The notes below the pieces were generated by a model. That model was not told where the DNA came from. It saw only the letters and a list, made by a program, of their open reading frames with translations, and ran no database searches. DNA of 64,000 nucleotides from Streptomyces lasiicapitis (GTDB taxonomy: Bacteria; Actinomycetota; Actinomycetes; Streptomycetales; Streptomycetaceae), in the NCBI RefSeq assembly GCF_014646335.1, contig NZ_BMNG01000021.1, positions 62,001 through 126,000 of the forward strand, read 5' to 3'. How positions within the stretch are numbered: position 1 is the first letter of the stretch; each line of letters opens with the position of its first letter. Positions 40,198 to 48,926 of this stretch are shown one piece after another. A program made the translations under genes and the position numbers.

Positions 40198-41376
40198 TCA
40201 GTCAGTCGTACCCGAAGATTCCTTCTTCGGCTCGGCGGGCTTCTCCTCCGCAGCGGACTCCTCCGCAGCCTCGTCCGCCGCAGTGCTCACCGACACCACG
40301 TCAATCGCCTCCCTCGCCACCTGCAGGAGCTTCGTGTCCTCGGGGGCTTGGTCGGGGGCGTTCTCGGGGTGGTGGCAGGCGACCTGGTGGGCGGTGTCGA
40401 GGGCGAGGAGCGGGGGCTCCTTGACCGCGCAGATCTGCGTCGCCTTCCAGCAGCGGGTGTGGAAGCGGCACCCGCTGGGCGGGTCGATCGGCGAGGGCAC
40501 GTCGCCGCGCAGCAGGATGCGGTCGCTCTTGACCCCGCGCCGCTTGGGATCCGGCACCGGCACCGCCGAGAGCAGCGCCTTGGTGTACGGGTGCATCGGC
40601 TTGGTGTACAGGTCCTTGCGGTCCGCGAGCTCGACGATCTTGCCGAGGTACATCACCGCGATGCGGTCGGACACGTGCCGGATGACCGACAGGTCGTGCG
40701 CGATGATCACGTAGGTGAGACCGAGCTCGTCCTGGAGGTCGTCCAGGAGGTTGACCACCTGGGCCTGGATCGACACGTCGAGCGCGGAGACCGGCTCGTC
40801 CGCGACCACCAGCTTCGGCTTCAGGGCCAACGCCCGCGCGATGCCGATGCGCTGGCGCTGGCCGCCGGAGAACTCGTGCGGGTAGCGGTTGTAGTGCTCG
40901 GGGTTGAGGCCGACGCGCTCCAGCATCTCCTGGACGGTCTTCCTGATGCCGCCCTCGGGACGTACGCCCTGCAGCTTGAAGGGCGCGCCCACGATCGTGC
41001 CGATGGTGTGCCGGGGGTTCAGCGACGAGTACGGGTCCTGGAAGATCATCTGGACGTCGCGGCGCAGCGGCCGCATCTTCGCCGTGCCCAGGTGCGTGAT
41101 GTCCACGCCCTCGAACTCCACGCGCCCGCCGGTCGGTTCGAGCAGCCGGGTGATGAGCCGGCCCATCGTCGACTTGCCGCAGCCGGACTCGCCGACGACG
41201 CCGAGCGTCTCACCGGAGCGTACGTCGAAGCTCAGCCCGTCGACGGCCTGGACGGCCGCGACCTGCCGCTGGAGCAGCCCCTTCTTGATGGGGAAGTGCT
41301 TCACCAGTCCTTCGACCTTGAGCAGCACCTCCCGCTCGGCGTCCGGGGCGTCTTTCGCCTGCGAGGGGATGGTCAT
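40198..41376 (-). CDS. oppF: Oligopeptide ABC transporter ATPase (second)
   Basis: 392 residues from ATG at 41376 with AAGGA seven bases upstream; a GTG at 41391 overlapping the oppD stop is an alternative. Walker A is GVVGESGCGKSTMGRLITRL, the signature is HEFSGGQRQRIGIARALALK and Walker B is PKLVVADEPVSALDVSIQAQ. The C-terminal Opp/Dpp extension (VPSPIDPPSGCRFHTRCWKA) has the conserved cysteines of the family's Fe-S-like motif. The tail is Ala/Glu-rich. It pairs with OppD to drive peptide uptake. Confidence 0.95.
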   Translation of the reverse strand: MTIPSQAKDAPDAEREVLLKVEGLVKHFPIKKGLLQRQVAAVQAVDGLSFDVRSGETLGVVGESGCGKSTMGRLITRLLEPTGGRVEFEGVDITHLGTAKMRPLRRDVQMIFQDPYSSLNPRHTIGTIVGAPFKLQGVRPEGGIRKTVQEMLERVGLNPEHYNRYPHEFSGGQRQRIGIARALALKPKLVVADEPVSALDVSIQAQVVNLLDDLQDELGLTYVIIAHDLSVIRHVSDRIAVMYLGKIVELADRKDLYTKPMHPYTKALLSAVPVPDPKRRGVKSDRILLRGDVPSPIDPPSGCRFHTRCWKATQICAVKEPPLLALDTAHQVACHHPENAPDQAPEDTKLLQVAREAIDVVSVSTAADEAAEESAAEEKPAEPKKESSGTTD

Positions 41377-41387
41377 GTCCTGGTCCT

Positions 41388-42530
41388 TCACAGCTTCGGC
41401 GCAATCTCTTCGGTCCAGATCTTGGTGCGCTCCTCGCGCGACATGTGGCAGGCCGAGTAGTGCCCGGAGCCGACCAGGGTCAGCTCGGGGCGCTCGCTGC
41501 GCGTGATCTGGTCCTTGGGCACGTCGGCGTACGGGCAGCGCGGGTTGAAGGCGCAGCCGCTCGGCAGGTTGATGAGGCTGGGCGGGGAGCCCTTGACCGG
41601 CACGAGGCGCTCGGTCTCCTCGCGGTCGATGCGGGGCATCGAGCCGAGCAGGCCCCAGGTGTAGGGGTGCTGGGGCTCGTAGAAGACCTGCTGCGCGGAG
41701 CCGCGCTCGACGCACCGGCCGCCGTACATCACGAGCAGGTCGTCGGCCATCTCGGCCACCACGCCCAGGTCGTGGGTGATCATGATGACCGCGGAGCCGA
41801 ACTCCTTCTGCAGATCGCGGATCAGGTCCAGGATCTGCGCCTGGACCGTCACGTCGAGCGCCGTCGTGGGCTCGTCCGCGATCAGCAGCTCCGGGTTGTT
41901 GACGAGCGCCATCGCGATCATCGCACGCTGGCGCATGCCGCCGGAGAACTCGTGCGGGTAGGCGTCGACGCGCTTGTCCGGCTGCGGGATGCCCACCCGG
42001 TCGAGCATGTCGATGGCCCGCTTGCGGGCGACCTTCTTGTCGACGTTGTTGTGGACCCGGTACGCCTCGGTGATCTGCTTGCCGATGGTGTAGTACGGGT
42101 GCAGCGCCGACAGCGGGTCCTGGAAGATCATCGCCATCTCGCGGCCGCGGAGCTTGCGCACCTGGTCCGCGGGGGCGCCGAGGAGCTCGGTGCCGTTCAG
42201 CCAGATCTCGCCGGAGAGCTGGGCCTTGCGGCGGCCGTACTGCCCGGCCGTGTGCAGGCCGAGGATGCCGAGCGAGGTGACGGACTTGCCGGATCCCGAC
42301 TCGCCGACGATGCCGAGGGTGCGGCCCTTCTCCAGCGTGAAGCTGAGCCCGTCGACGGACTTCACGACGCCGTCGTCGGTCGGGAAGTGCACCTTGAGGT
42401 CGCGCACCTCGAGGAAGGCGGTGGGAGCGGGCGATCCGGAGACCACCTCACCGACGGCCGAGCCGGACTTCGACACGACGGGCTCCGCGCCGCCCTCGGG
42501 CGCCGCTCCGCTCTTGGACAGTTCGGTCAT
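41388..42530 (-). CDS. oppD: Oligopeptide ABC transporter ATPase (first)
   Basis: 380 residues from ATG at 42530, which overlaps the oppB stop (ATGA). Walker A is GIVGESGSGKSVTSLGILGL, the Q-loop is MIFQDPLSALHPYYTIGKQI, the signature is HEFSGGMRQRAMIAMALVNN and Walker B is PELLIADEPTTALDVTVQAQ. The C-terminal LINLPSGCAFNPRCPYADVP carries the Cys motif. The first 40 residues are a low-complexity extension. It is the partner of OppF. Confidence 0.96.
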   Translation of the reverse strand: MTELSKSGAAPEGGAEPVVSKSGSAVGEVVSGSPAPTAFLEVRDLKVHFPTDDGVVKSVDGLSFTLEKGRTLGIVGESGSGKSVTSLGILGLHTAGQYGRRKAQLSGEIWLNGTELLGAPADQVRKLRGREMAMIFQDPLSALHPYYTIGKQITEAYRVHNNVDKKVARKRAIDMLDRVGIPQPDKRVDAYPHEFSGGMRQRAMIAMALVNNPELLIADEPTTALDVTVQAQILDLIRDLQKEFGSAVIMITHDLGVVAEMADDLLVMYGGRCVERGSAQQVFYEPQHPYTWGLLGSMPRIDREETERLVPVKGSPPSLINLPSGCAFNPRCPYADVPKDQITRSERPELTLVGSGHYSACHMSREERTKIWTEEIAPKL

Positions 42531-43591
42531 CCCAGCCTCACTCGCGGGTCGATGACGGCGTACAGAAGGTCCACGACGAGGTTGGCGATGGCGATCGCGA
42601 GGGCCGCGCACAGGGTGACGCCAAGGATCACGGGCAGGTCCTTGCTGCTGATGGCCCTGACCGCTTCGAGGCCGAGGCCAGGAAGGTTGAAGGTGGACTC
42701 GGTGAGCACGGCGCCGCCCATGAGCACGCCGAGGTCGAGTCCGAAGACGGTGAGGATCGGTGTCATCGCGGAACGCAGCGCGTGTCTGCGGATGACGGCC
42801 GACTCGTTGAGGCCCTTGGACCGGGCGGTACGGATGTAGTCCTCGCCGAGGATCTCCAGCATGGTCGCGCGGGTGAGCCGGGCGTACATGGCGGCGTTGA
42901 GGAAGGCGAGCACGATCCACGGCAGGATCAGCGTCTGGAACCAGACGTCGATCGAGTCGTCCGTACTGAGACTGTCGGCGATCTTCACCCAGCCGAGGTT
43001 GTGGACGAAGACGCCCATCGCGATCATGCCGGTGAAGAAGACGGGCAGCGAGACGCCGCCGAGGGCGGTGGTCATCGCGGCGCGGTCCCAGACGCTGCCC
43101 CGCTTGAGCGCGGAGACGACACCGGTGGCGACACCGCCGGCGAGCCACAGCACACAGGCGCCGAGGGCGAGCGCGCCGGTGACGGGCAGGGCGTCCTTGA
43201 GGGTTTCCCAGACGGGCGCCTCGGTGCGGAAGGAGTATCCGAAGCAGGGCGCCGGGCAGTGCGTGACGTCACTGCCGTTGGCGTAGTCGCGCCCCATCGG
43301 GATGCCCTTGACGAAGTCCCAGAACTGGACGAGCAGGGGATCGTCGAGACCCAGTTTGGTCCGGATGCCTTCGAGCTGCTCGGCTCCGGACGCCTTGCCG
43401 GCGAAGAGGACTGCGATGTCCTGTCCCGCCCACTTGGGCAGCATGAAGAAGACGGTGAAGGTCGCGAGCAGTACGACCAGCACCATGATGATTACGGCGA
43501 TCAGGCGCCGGATGAGATAAGCAAGCACTGTGCGCGGCCCGGCGGGGGCCGAGCCCCCTTGTGGGGGGCCGCGGCCACCGCCCGGGGCCAT
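42527..43591 (-). CDS. oppB: Oligopeptide ABC transporter permease (DppB/OppB type)
   Basis: 354 residues from ATG at 43591 (AAGGG six bases upstream). A GTG at 43528 would give 333 residues starting LAYLIRRLIAVIIMV. There are six helices. The conserved EAA loop is GEDYIRTARSKGLNESAVIR. A large periplasmic loop has CPAPCFGYSFRTEAPVWETL. It forms the channel with OppC. A G+C-rich hairpin (GGGGGCTCGGCCCCC) lies within the extra N-terminal codons, which weakens the longer start slightly. Confidence 0.93.
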   Translation of the reverse strand: MAPGGGRGPPQGGSAPAGPRTVLAYLIRRLIAVIIMVLVVLLATFTVFFMLPKWAGQDIAVLFAGKASGAEQLEGIRTKLGLDDPLLVQFWDFVKGIPMGRDYANGSDVTHCPAPCFGYSFRTEAPVWETLKDALPVTGALALGACVLWLAGGVATGVVSALKRGSVWDRAAMTTALGGVSLPVFFTGMIAMGVFVHNLGWVKIADSLSTDDSIDVWFQTLILPWIVLAFLNAAMYARLTRATMLEILGEDYIRTARSKGLNESAVIRRHALRSAMTPILTVFGLDLGVLMGGAVLTESTFNLPGLGLEAVRAISSKDLPVILGVTLCAALAIAIANLVVDLLYAVIDPRVRLG

Positions 43592-43701
43592 CACCTGCCC
43601 TTCGGACTGGCGGGATTCGGCGGCGGTGTGACGATTGAACTTCGCAGTTCGACTGCGGGTCGCCGCGGCGGACTTGCGCCCGCCGCGGCGGCTTTCCGGC
43701 G

Positions 43702-45477
43702 TTACTTCTTGTCGTTGACGCCGAGCGAGACGTAGTCGTACCGGCCGTTGTACGCGTCGGACATGTACGCGTTCGTCAGCCGCGGGCCGCGCCAGGTGAT
43801 GTTCTTCTCGTAGAGGAAGGGCATCCAGTCGGCCTGGTCGAGGATCCGCTTGTCGAGCGACTTGTAGATCTCGCCGGCCTTCACCGGGTCGGTCTCCGCG
43901 ATCGCCTTGTCGAAGAGCCCGTCGATCTTCTTGTCCTTGATCTGGGACTCGTTGTAGTTGCCGGTCTCAGCCAGGAAGCGGCTGTCGAACAGCGGCTGCG
44001 CGTAGCCCTGGCCGGACGGGAAGTCCGGGCCCCAGCCGCTCATCTGCATGCTGTAGCCGCGCTTCTTCACCACGGAGGGCGAACCGGTGATGCTGGAGGA
44101 GTCCGCGCCGTCGAGGGTCTCGACGGAGAGGTTGATGTTGACCTTCTTCAGCTGCGCCTGCAGCGCCTCGGCCGTGTCCTCCTCGCCCGGGTTGTTGTTA
44201 CGGGCGGTGATCTTGGCGCTGAATCCGTCGGGCTTGTTGCACTTCTTCAGCTCGTCCTTGGCCTTGGCCGGGTCGGGCTTGCCCTTGCGCTCGATGACGC
44301 CGTACGGGTCGTAGTCGCTGTAGCCCGGGATCGCCTTCGGGAAGGTGCTGTTGGCGATGTCACCGGCCGCGAGCTTGCCGCCGCGGGTCTGCTGCAGGGC
44401 CGCGAAGTCCGTGCCGTAGAAGACGGCCTTGCGGCAGTGCACGTTGTCGAACGGCTTCGCGGTGTGGATCAGCGCGACGTAGCGCACGAAGGACGTGTGC
44501 ATGTTGTCGATGCTGCCGCGGTGGTCCTGGATCGCGGTGACGCGGCCGGACTGGGTCATGCCGGTGCCGTTGAGGTCGACGTCGTAGTCGCCGGCCATCA
44601 GGCGCTTGTCGTTCTCCTCCAGGTTGGCGGAGATCGTCACGTCGATCTTGTCGGGAAGCGCGGCACGGATCGGGTCCGAGTCCTTCTTCCACTTGTCGTT
44701 GCGGACCAGGATGATCTTCTTGCCCGGCTTGTACTGCTGGAACTTGTACGGCCCTGCGGAGAACGGCCGCTGGGTGTACTTGGCCTTGGTGTCCTTGGCC
44801 GCCTTCACCGGCGAGCCGGACGGCATGGCCAGGAACTGCTCGAAGTCACCGTTGCGCTTGGGCAGCTTGAAGATGATGGTCTTGTCGTCGGGCGTCTCGA
44901 TCGCCTTCAGACCGAGCTTGTCCTTGGACGTGTCCTTGTAGGGGCCCTTGTACTCGCCCTTGGGGTCCAGCGCCTTCATCACGTACTGCGGGCCACCGGT
45001 GATGGTGTCCGTCGCCCAGATGCGCTCGATGCCGTACTTGACGTCCTTGGAGGTCAGCGGCGAGCCGTCCTCCCAGGTGACACCGTCACGCAGCTTGTAC
45101 GTGTAGGTCTTGCCGTCGTCCGAGATCTTCGCCGTGGACTCGGCGAGGTCGGGGACCAGCTTGGTGCCGGCCTTGCCCGGCTTGGTGTCGTACGACACCA
45201 GCTGCCGGGTGTAGAACCGCATGAAGTCCCAGGACATGCCGTAGTAGGCGCGCTGCGGGTCGGCCGAGTCGAGGTCCTGCTTGCCGACCATGCGCAGGGT
45301 GCCGCCGGCCTTCTTCGACGGGTTGGCGACCTTGTTCAGAGCCGCGTTGTAGCCGGCCCCCTTGCCCTTGCCGTCGCCGTCACCGTCGCCGCCGCCGCAA
45401 GCGGTGGTGGTCACCAGCGCCGCGACGACGAGGGCCGCACCAGCGGTGAGCCGTCGTTTCGAGGAAACTGTTGGCAT
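43702..45477 (-). CDS. oppA: Oligopeptide-binding lipoprotein
   Basis: 591 residues from ATG at 45477 (GGAGG 11 bases upstream). A lipoprotein signal peptide ends in VAALVTTTACGGG, with the Cys as lipidation site. Asp/Gly/Lys-rich linker residues follow. The SBP_bac_5 domain begins GGTLRMVGKQDLDSADPQRA and contains KLRDGVTWEDGSPLTSKDVK, the hallmark of peptide-binding proteins. It captures oligopeptides outside the cell for the OppBCDF complex. In Streptomyces such transporters can also affect aerial mycelium formation (BldK-type), which cannot be inferred here. Confidence 0.96.
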   Translation of the reverse strand: MPTVSSKRRLTAGAALVVAALVTTTACGGGDGDGDGKGKGAGYNAALNKVANPSKKAGGTLRMVGKQDLDSADPQRAYYGMSWDFMRFYTRQLVSYDTKPGKAGTKLVPDLAESTAKISDDGKTYTYKLRDGVTWEDGSPLTSKDVKYGIERIWATDTITGGPQYVMKALDPKGEYKGPYKDTSKDKLGLKAIETPDDKTIIFKLPKRNGDFEQFLAMPSGSPVKAAKDTKAKYTQRPFSAGPYKFQQYKPGKKIILVRNDKWKKDSDPIRAALPDKIDVTISANLEENDKRLMAGDYDVDLNGTGMTQSGRVTAIQDHRGSIDNMHTSFVRYVALIHTAKPFDNVHCRKAVFYGTDFAALQQTRGGKLAAGDIANSTFPKAIPGYSDYDPYGVIERKGKPDPAKAKDELKKCNKPDGFSAKITARNNNPGEEDTAEALQAQLKKVNINLSVETLDGADSSSITGSPSVVKKRGYSMQMSGWGPDFPSGQGYAQPLFDSRFLAETGNYNESQIKDKKIDGLFDKAIAETDPVKAGEIYKSLDKRILDQADWMPFLYEKNITWRGPRLTNAYMSDAYNGRYDYVSLGVNDKK

Positions 45478-45579
45478 TTTGTCGCAAACCTCCGAGATTC
45501 GCGGTCCCTGGCCATGAGCTGCCTGAGAACCATGGAAAGAGCCACCTGACAAGCGGCAGGGGCGAGTCAGTTGGGACTG

Positions 45580-46584
45580 CTAGCGGGTTCCCTTGGGGTC
45601 GAGCGCATCGCGCAGACCGTCCCCGAAGAGGTTGAAGGCGAGCACCGTGATGAAGATCGTCACGCCGGGGAAGACCATGAACATCGGGTCGTGCTCGTAC
45701 GTTTCCAGGGCGTCTCGCAGCATGCCTCCCCAGGAGGCGGTCGGCGGCTTGACGCCGGCGCCGAGGAAGCTCAGGGCGGCTTCGGTGAGGATGTTGGTCG
45801 GGATCATCAGCGTCGCGTAGACGGTGATGGGGGCGACCAGGTTGGGCAGCAGCTCCTTGAAGAGGATGTGGCGCCGGCCGCCGCCGAGGCTGCGGGCCGC
45901 CTCCACGTATTCGCGCTCTCTGAGCGAGAGCGTCTGGCCGCGGACGATGCGTCCGACGTAGGGCCAGCCGAAGAAGCCGATCACCAGGATCAGGATGGCC
46001 ACTCGGACGCTGGTGCCCTCGAGACCGAGCAGGTCGTCGGGGAGCACGGAGACCAGGGAGATGATGAAGAGGAGCTGCGGGAAGGACAGCAGCACGTCCA
46101 TCACGCGGCTGATGAGGGCGTCGATCCAGCCACCGAAGTAGCCCGCGATGATCCCGAAGAGCGTGCCGAGCACGACCGCGACCACGGCGGCGAGGAACGC
46201 CACCAGGAGCGAGATGCGGGCGCCGTAGACGATCCGGCTGAAGACGTCACGGCCCTTGTTGGGCTCGACGCCGAACAGGTAGTCGCCGCTCACGCCGCCG
46301 AGCGAGCCCGTGGGCAGGTTCGTCAGCGGGTCCAGCTTGTCCTGGTGGAAGTCGTTCGGCGGGTGGCCGAGGACGCTCACGATCAGGGGTGCGAAGACGG
46401 CGACCAGGACCAGGACCAGCACGGTGATGCCACCGGCCAGCGCGACCTTGTCCCGCTTCAGCCGGTTCCACGCGATCTGCTTGAGGGACCGCCCCTCGAC
46501 CTTCTTCACCCCTGCGGCGGCTGCGGGAGCGACGTCCTCAGTGGGTTCCGCGTCCGCAGGTGTGTCATGCAATGGCGCCGTCAT
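45580..46584 (-). CDS. oppC: Oligopeptide ABC transporter permease (OppC type)
   Basis: 334 residues from ATG at 46584; the longer frame upstream is not supported. The N-terminal cytoplasmic stretch GRSLKQIAWNRLKRDKVALA and the first helix are of the OppC N-terminal type, and the EAA loop is EREYVEAARSLGGGRRHILF. It has six helices. It comes first in the operon, before oppA, with 102 bp between them, so the gene order is C-A-B-D-F instead of the usual A-B-C-D-F. Confidence 0.94.
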   Translation of the reverse strand: MTAPLHDTPADAEPTEDVAPAAAAGVKKVEGRSLKQIAWNRLKRDKVALAGGITVLVLVLVAVFAPLIVSVLGHPPNDFHQDKLDPLTNLPTGSLGGVSGDYLFGVEPNKGRDVFSRIVYGARISLLVAFLAAVVAVVLGTLFGIIAGYFGGWIDALISRVMDVLLSFPQLLFIISLVSVLPDDLLGLEGTSVRVAILILVIGFFGWPYVGRIVRGQTLSLREREYVEAARSLGGGRRHILFKELLPNLVAPITVYATLMIPTNILTEAALSFLGAGVKPPTASWGGMLRDALETYEHDPMFMVFPGVTIFITVLAFNLFGDGLRDALDPKGTR

Positions 46585-46967
46585 CGTGGCAGGGACCCCT
46601 CTCAACCGGCGGTGACCGGCCAGCACTTGCCGCTGTAGCGACGTGATCAGTCCGTCGTACACAGGGGCGAAGGCCCCTTGTGAGCGGGAGTCTTCAACGG
46701 GGCCGTGATCTGTTACCAGACTTGTCGGGGAATGGATGCGCAACCGTGATGCGGTTCGAGGTGTTCCGTTATCCGGACGACACTGAACGCCGGGCGAACA
46801 CGGGGCAGTTGGGGTCCAACGCGCCACAGGGGCCCATACCGTCGCTCCAGCCCCGTTAGCGGACATCGCCCACGTCGGCGCTGCTCAGACGGAGTGATGA
46901 CCGGCGAAATCCAGCCGATGGCCGGGCGATGTCCGGATCGGTGCGGTGGGGTTTGCGGGGGTCTGCG
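46585..46967. other. 380-bp upstream region of the opp operon
   Basis: This lies between the oppC start and the SseB-like stop, all leftward. It should hold the opp promoter. The stretch 46690-46790 is relatively A+T-rich (gatctgttaccagacttgtc; ttccgttatccggacgacac), but I could not find a convincing -10/-35 pair. No gene is seen. Confidence 0.5.
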
Positions 46968-47744
46968 TCAGTACGGCGCGGGATAGCCGTATCCGCCCGC
47001 GGCGGGGGCCGGGGCCGCCGCCGCGTCGCGGTCGTAGAACGGCCGGGCGTTGGCGCGCAGCCACATCGCCACCGGGTCGTGCGGGTCGGCCATCGCGACG
47101 GTCGAGACCGGCAGGCCCTCGGGAACGGCGCCGATGGACTGCTGCATCATCGTGCGGACCGTGTCGACCGAGCCGGGCGAGGTGTCGTACACGTCCAGGC
47201 CGATGGCCAGGTACGGGGCGCCGAGGGCGGGCTGCACCCAGGCCCTGCGGAGCGAGCGGACCGCCGGGGTGCGGTGGGCGTTCTGGGTCAAAAGGGCGTA
47301 GAACTGCGGGAGTTCGATGGCCGGCTCGGTGAGCCGCAGCGGGCCCGCGGGCTGCTGGTCGAGGCCGTTCGCGAGACGGCGCAGGTCCAGCCAGGGGATG
47401 CCGACGCCGCCGCCCGGGGCGTGCGGGTTGAGCCACAGGCCGTAGTGGTCGGGGTACAGGGCGCGGGCCGCGTCGGCGCCGGTGATCACTTCGTACCCGC
47501 GGTTCCAGCCGCTGGCCGAGAGCTCCTGGGCGGAGGTCACGCACGGGGCGTAGCCGAGGCCCTCGACCTCCATGTTGCCGTACTGCGCGTCGGGCGAGCC
47601 CGCCTGGCCGTGCCACAGCAGCATCCAGACGCGGCCGTCGGCGAGGGCGTGCAGGAGCGCCTCGTACGCGTCATAGCGCCCGGGCGTCACCTGGCGCAGC
47701 ATGTGCTCGACCTGTCCCGCCGCGGCCGTGCCCGACGCACTCAC
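46968..47744 (-). CDS. SseB-like protein, copy 1
   Basis: 258 residues. The first half has LHALADGRVWMLLWHGQAGS and PCVTSAQELSASGWNRGYEV, the SseB N-terminal module, in which the T-S-A-Q-E-L motif is typical. IPWLDLRRLANGLDQQPAGP links to the C-terminal SseB domain (PYLAIGLDVYDTSPGSVDTV). The C-terminus is a short Ala/Pro/Gly/Tyr-rich tail. E. coli SseB is named for enhanced serine sensitivity; its biochemistry is unknown. In this window the pair sits immediately upstream of the glycine/serine catabolic genes, an interesting coincidence. Confidence 0.8.
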   Translation of the reverse strand: MSASGTAAAGQVEHMLRQVTPGRYDAYEALLHALADGRVWMLLWHGQAGSPDAQYGNMEVEGLGYAPCVTSAQELSASGWNRGYEVITGADAARALYPDHYGLWLNPHAPGGGVGIPWLDLRRLANGLDQQPAGPLRLTEPAIELPQFYALLTQNAHRTPAVRSLRRAWVQPALGAPYLAIGLDVYDTSPGSVDTVRTMMQQSIGAVPEGLPVSTVAMADPHDPVAMWLRANARPFYDRDAAAAPAPAAGGYGYPAPY

Positions 47745-47780
47745 CCGTAACCGCCCCTTTGCGACGCACTCTGCGTGCCC

Positions 47781-47816
47781 GATGGATCCGATGGACCCGA
47801 TGGACCCGATGGACCT
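47781..47816. repeat. 9-bp tandem repeat (4 copies) upstream of SseB copy 1
   Basis: Four adjacent units GATGGATCC, GATGGACCC, GATGGACCC, GATGGACCT. The array starts 36 bases upstream of the SseB copy 1 start codon, in its leader or promoter. Such arrays can vary in copy number between strains. Confidence 0.75.
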
Positions 47817-47934
47817 GACCTACCCGACCTGCCCGCACGGCCGTGTCGACCGAGTCGGGTCCCCAGCTTACTTCTGGCGGGGGCGCCTTGATCGGGGCTC
47901 GCACCCCGAATGCGTGCGGGTTGCGAAGGCGCCG

Positions 47935-48714
47935 TCACCGGGCTGTGAAGAACGGGCGGACCCGGTCCCTGAGCCAGTCCGCCACCGGGTCCTGGGCCAC
48001 GTCCAGGAGGACCAGGTTGACCGGCCAGGGGACGGGGAACTGGGTGAGCGCCCGGCCCAGTGCCTGCATGGGGGCGTCCCGCGCGTCGCCCTCCCAGGAG
48101 GTGAGTTCGACGCCCACGAAGAGGGACGGGTCGTCGGTCTCCACCGCGGCCAGGCAGCGGCGTGCGCTCAGCACCACGCCCGCCGCCTCGAACTCACGGG
48201 ACGCGGCGGACAGGAAGTCCACCGGGTCCTCCTTCCAGTCCGGCTCGAACAGCCGCACCCTGCCCCCGCTCGCGGGGCCGTCCAGCTCGGTGCGGCCCGT
48301 GCGGCACAGCGCGGCGACCGCCGGGGGCGGCAGGGGGACGGCCACCGTGCCCTCGGGGTTCAGCGCGATGCCGAGCTGCGGGGGCAGGCCGCGGGCGAAC
48401 TCCGCCGCCGGGGCCACCGTGCAGTTCATCCGGCCGCCTGTGACCTGGTGGAACTGCTGCTCGGAGGTGAAGACGGGGACGTACGCCTGTCCGTCGATCT
48501 CCAGCGTCGGCAGGTCCAGGGTCGTGCTGTCGGGGCCGCCGCCTGCGGGGAGCGGGATCCAGATGTGGCTTCGGCCCAGTGTTTCCACGATGCGGGCGCC
48601 TGTCGCGTCGGAGGGTGGTGCGCCCAGTGAGGCCGCGAGCACCTGCTCCAGTTCGTTGGCCGGCCATCCCCCGTCGGGATGCGCGTGCGCCGGGAACTCC
48701 GCCGGAAAGTCCAT
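47935..48714 (-). CDS. SseB-like protein, copy 2
   Basis: 259 residues. ELEQVLAASLGAPPSDATGA opens the protein, followed by GQAYVPVFTSEQQFHQVTGG, which parallels the T-S-A-Q-E-L block of copy 1, and FLSAASREFEAAGVVLSARR and TDDPSLFVGVELTSWEGDAR in the C-terminal SseB domain. Identity to copy 1 is low, so the duplication is old. Both end with a similar block (DPVADWLRDRVRPFFTAR here, DPVAMWLRANARPFYDRD in copy 1), which is an obvious shared motif. It is probably in the same operon as copy 1, 190 bp apart. Confidence 0.8.
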   Translation of the reverse strand: MDFPAEFPAHAHPDGGWPANELEQVLAASLGAPPSDATGARIVETLGRSHIWIPLPAGGGPDSTTLDLPTLEIDGQAYVPVFTSEQQFHQVTGGRMNCTVAPAAEFARGLPPQLGIALNPEGTVAVPLPPPAVAALCRTGRTELDGPASGGRVRLFEPDWKEDPVDFLSAASREFEAAGVVLSARRCLAAVETDDPSLFVGVELTSWEGDARDAPMQALGRALTQFPVPWPVNLVLLDVAQDPVADWLRDRVRPFFTAR

Positions 48715-48814
48715 CTGTCCCTACCCCTGCTCTGCCCTGCGTGTCTCGTTCCGGGTCGCGTGTGTGTCGCACGCTTCCGGGGGCCGACCCTAGCGTCGTG
48801 CGGGGCGGTGGCCT

Positions 48815-48920
48815 TCGCGGGGCGCCCCAGGCCCGCCCCTTCCCGAACCAGGGGGCTCCGCCCCCCTGGAACCCCCTTGTCGCCGCTTCGCGGCTCGTCC
48901 TCAAACGCCGGACGGGCTTT
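48815..48920. repeat. Dispersed intergenic repeat copy C, with hairpin
   Basis: cgcggggcgccccaggcccg, then ccccttcccgaaccaggggg, a hairpin CCAGGGGG-ctccgc-CCCCCTGG, cgccgcttcgcggctcgtcc and acgccggacgggct. This copy matches the order of blocks in copies A (30440) and B (39990). The 3' end overlaps the end of the P-loop gene region at 48927, so it may serve as that gene's terminator. Confidence 0.7.
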
Positions 48921-48926
48921 CCAGTC

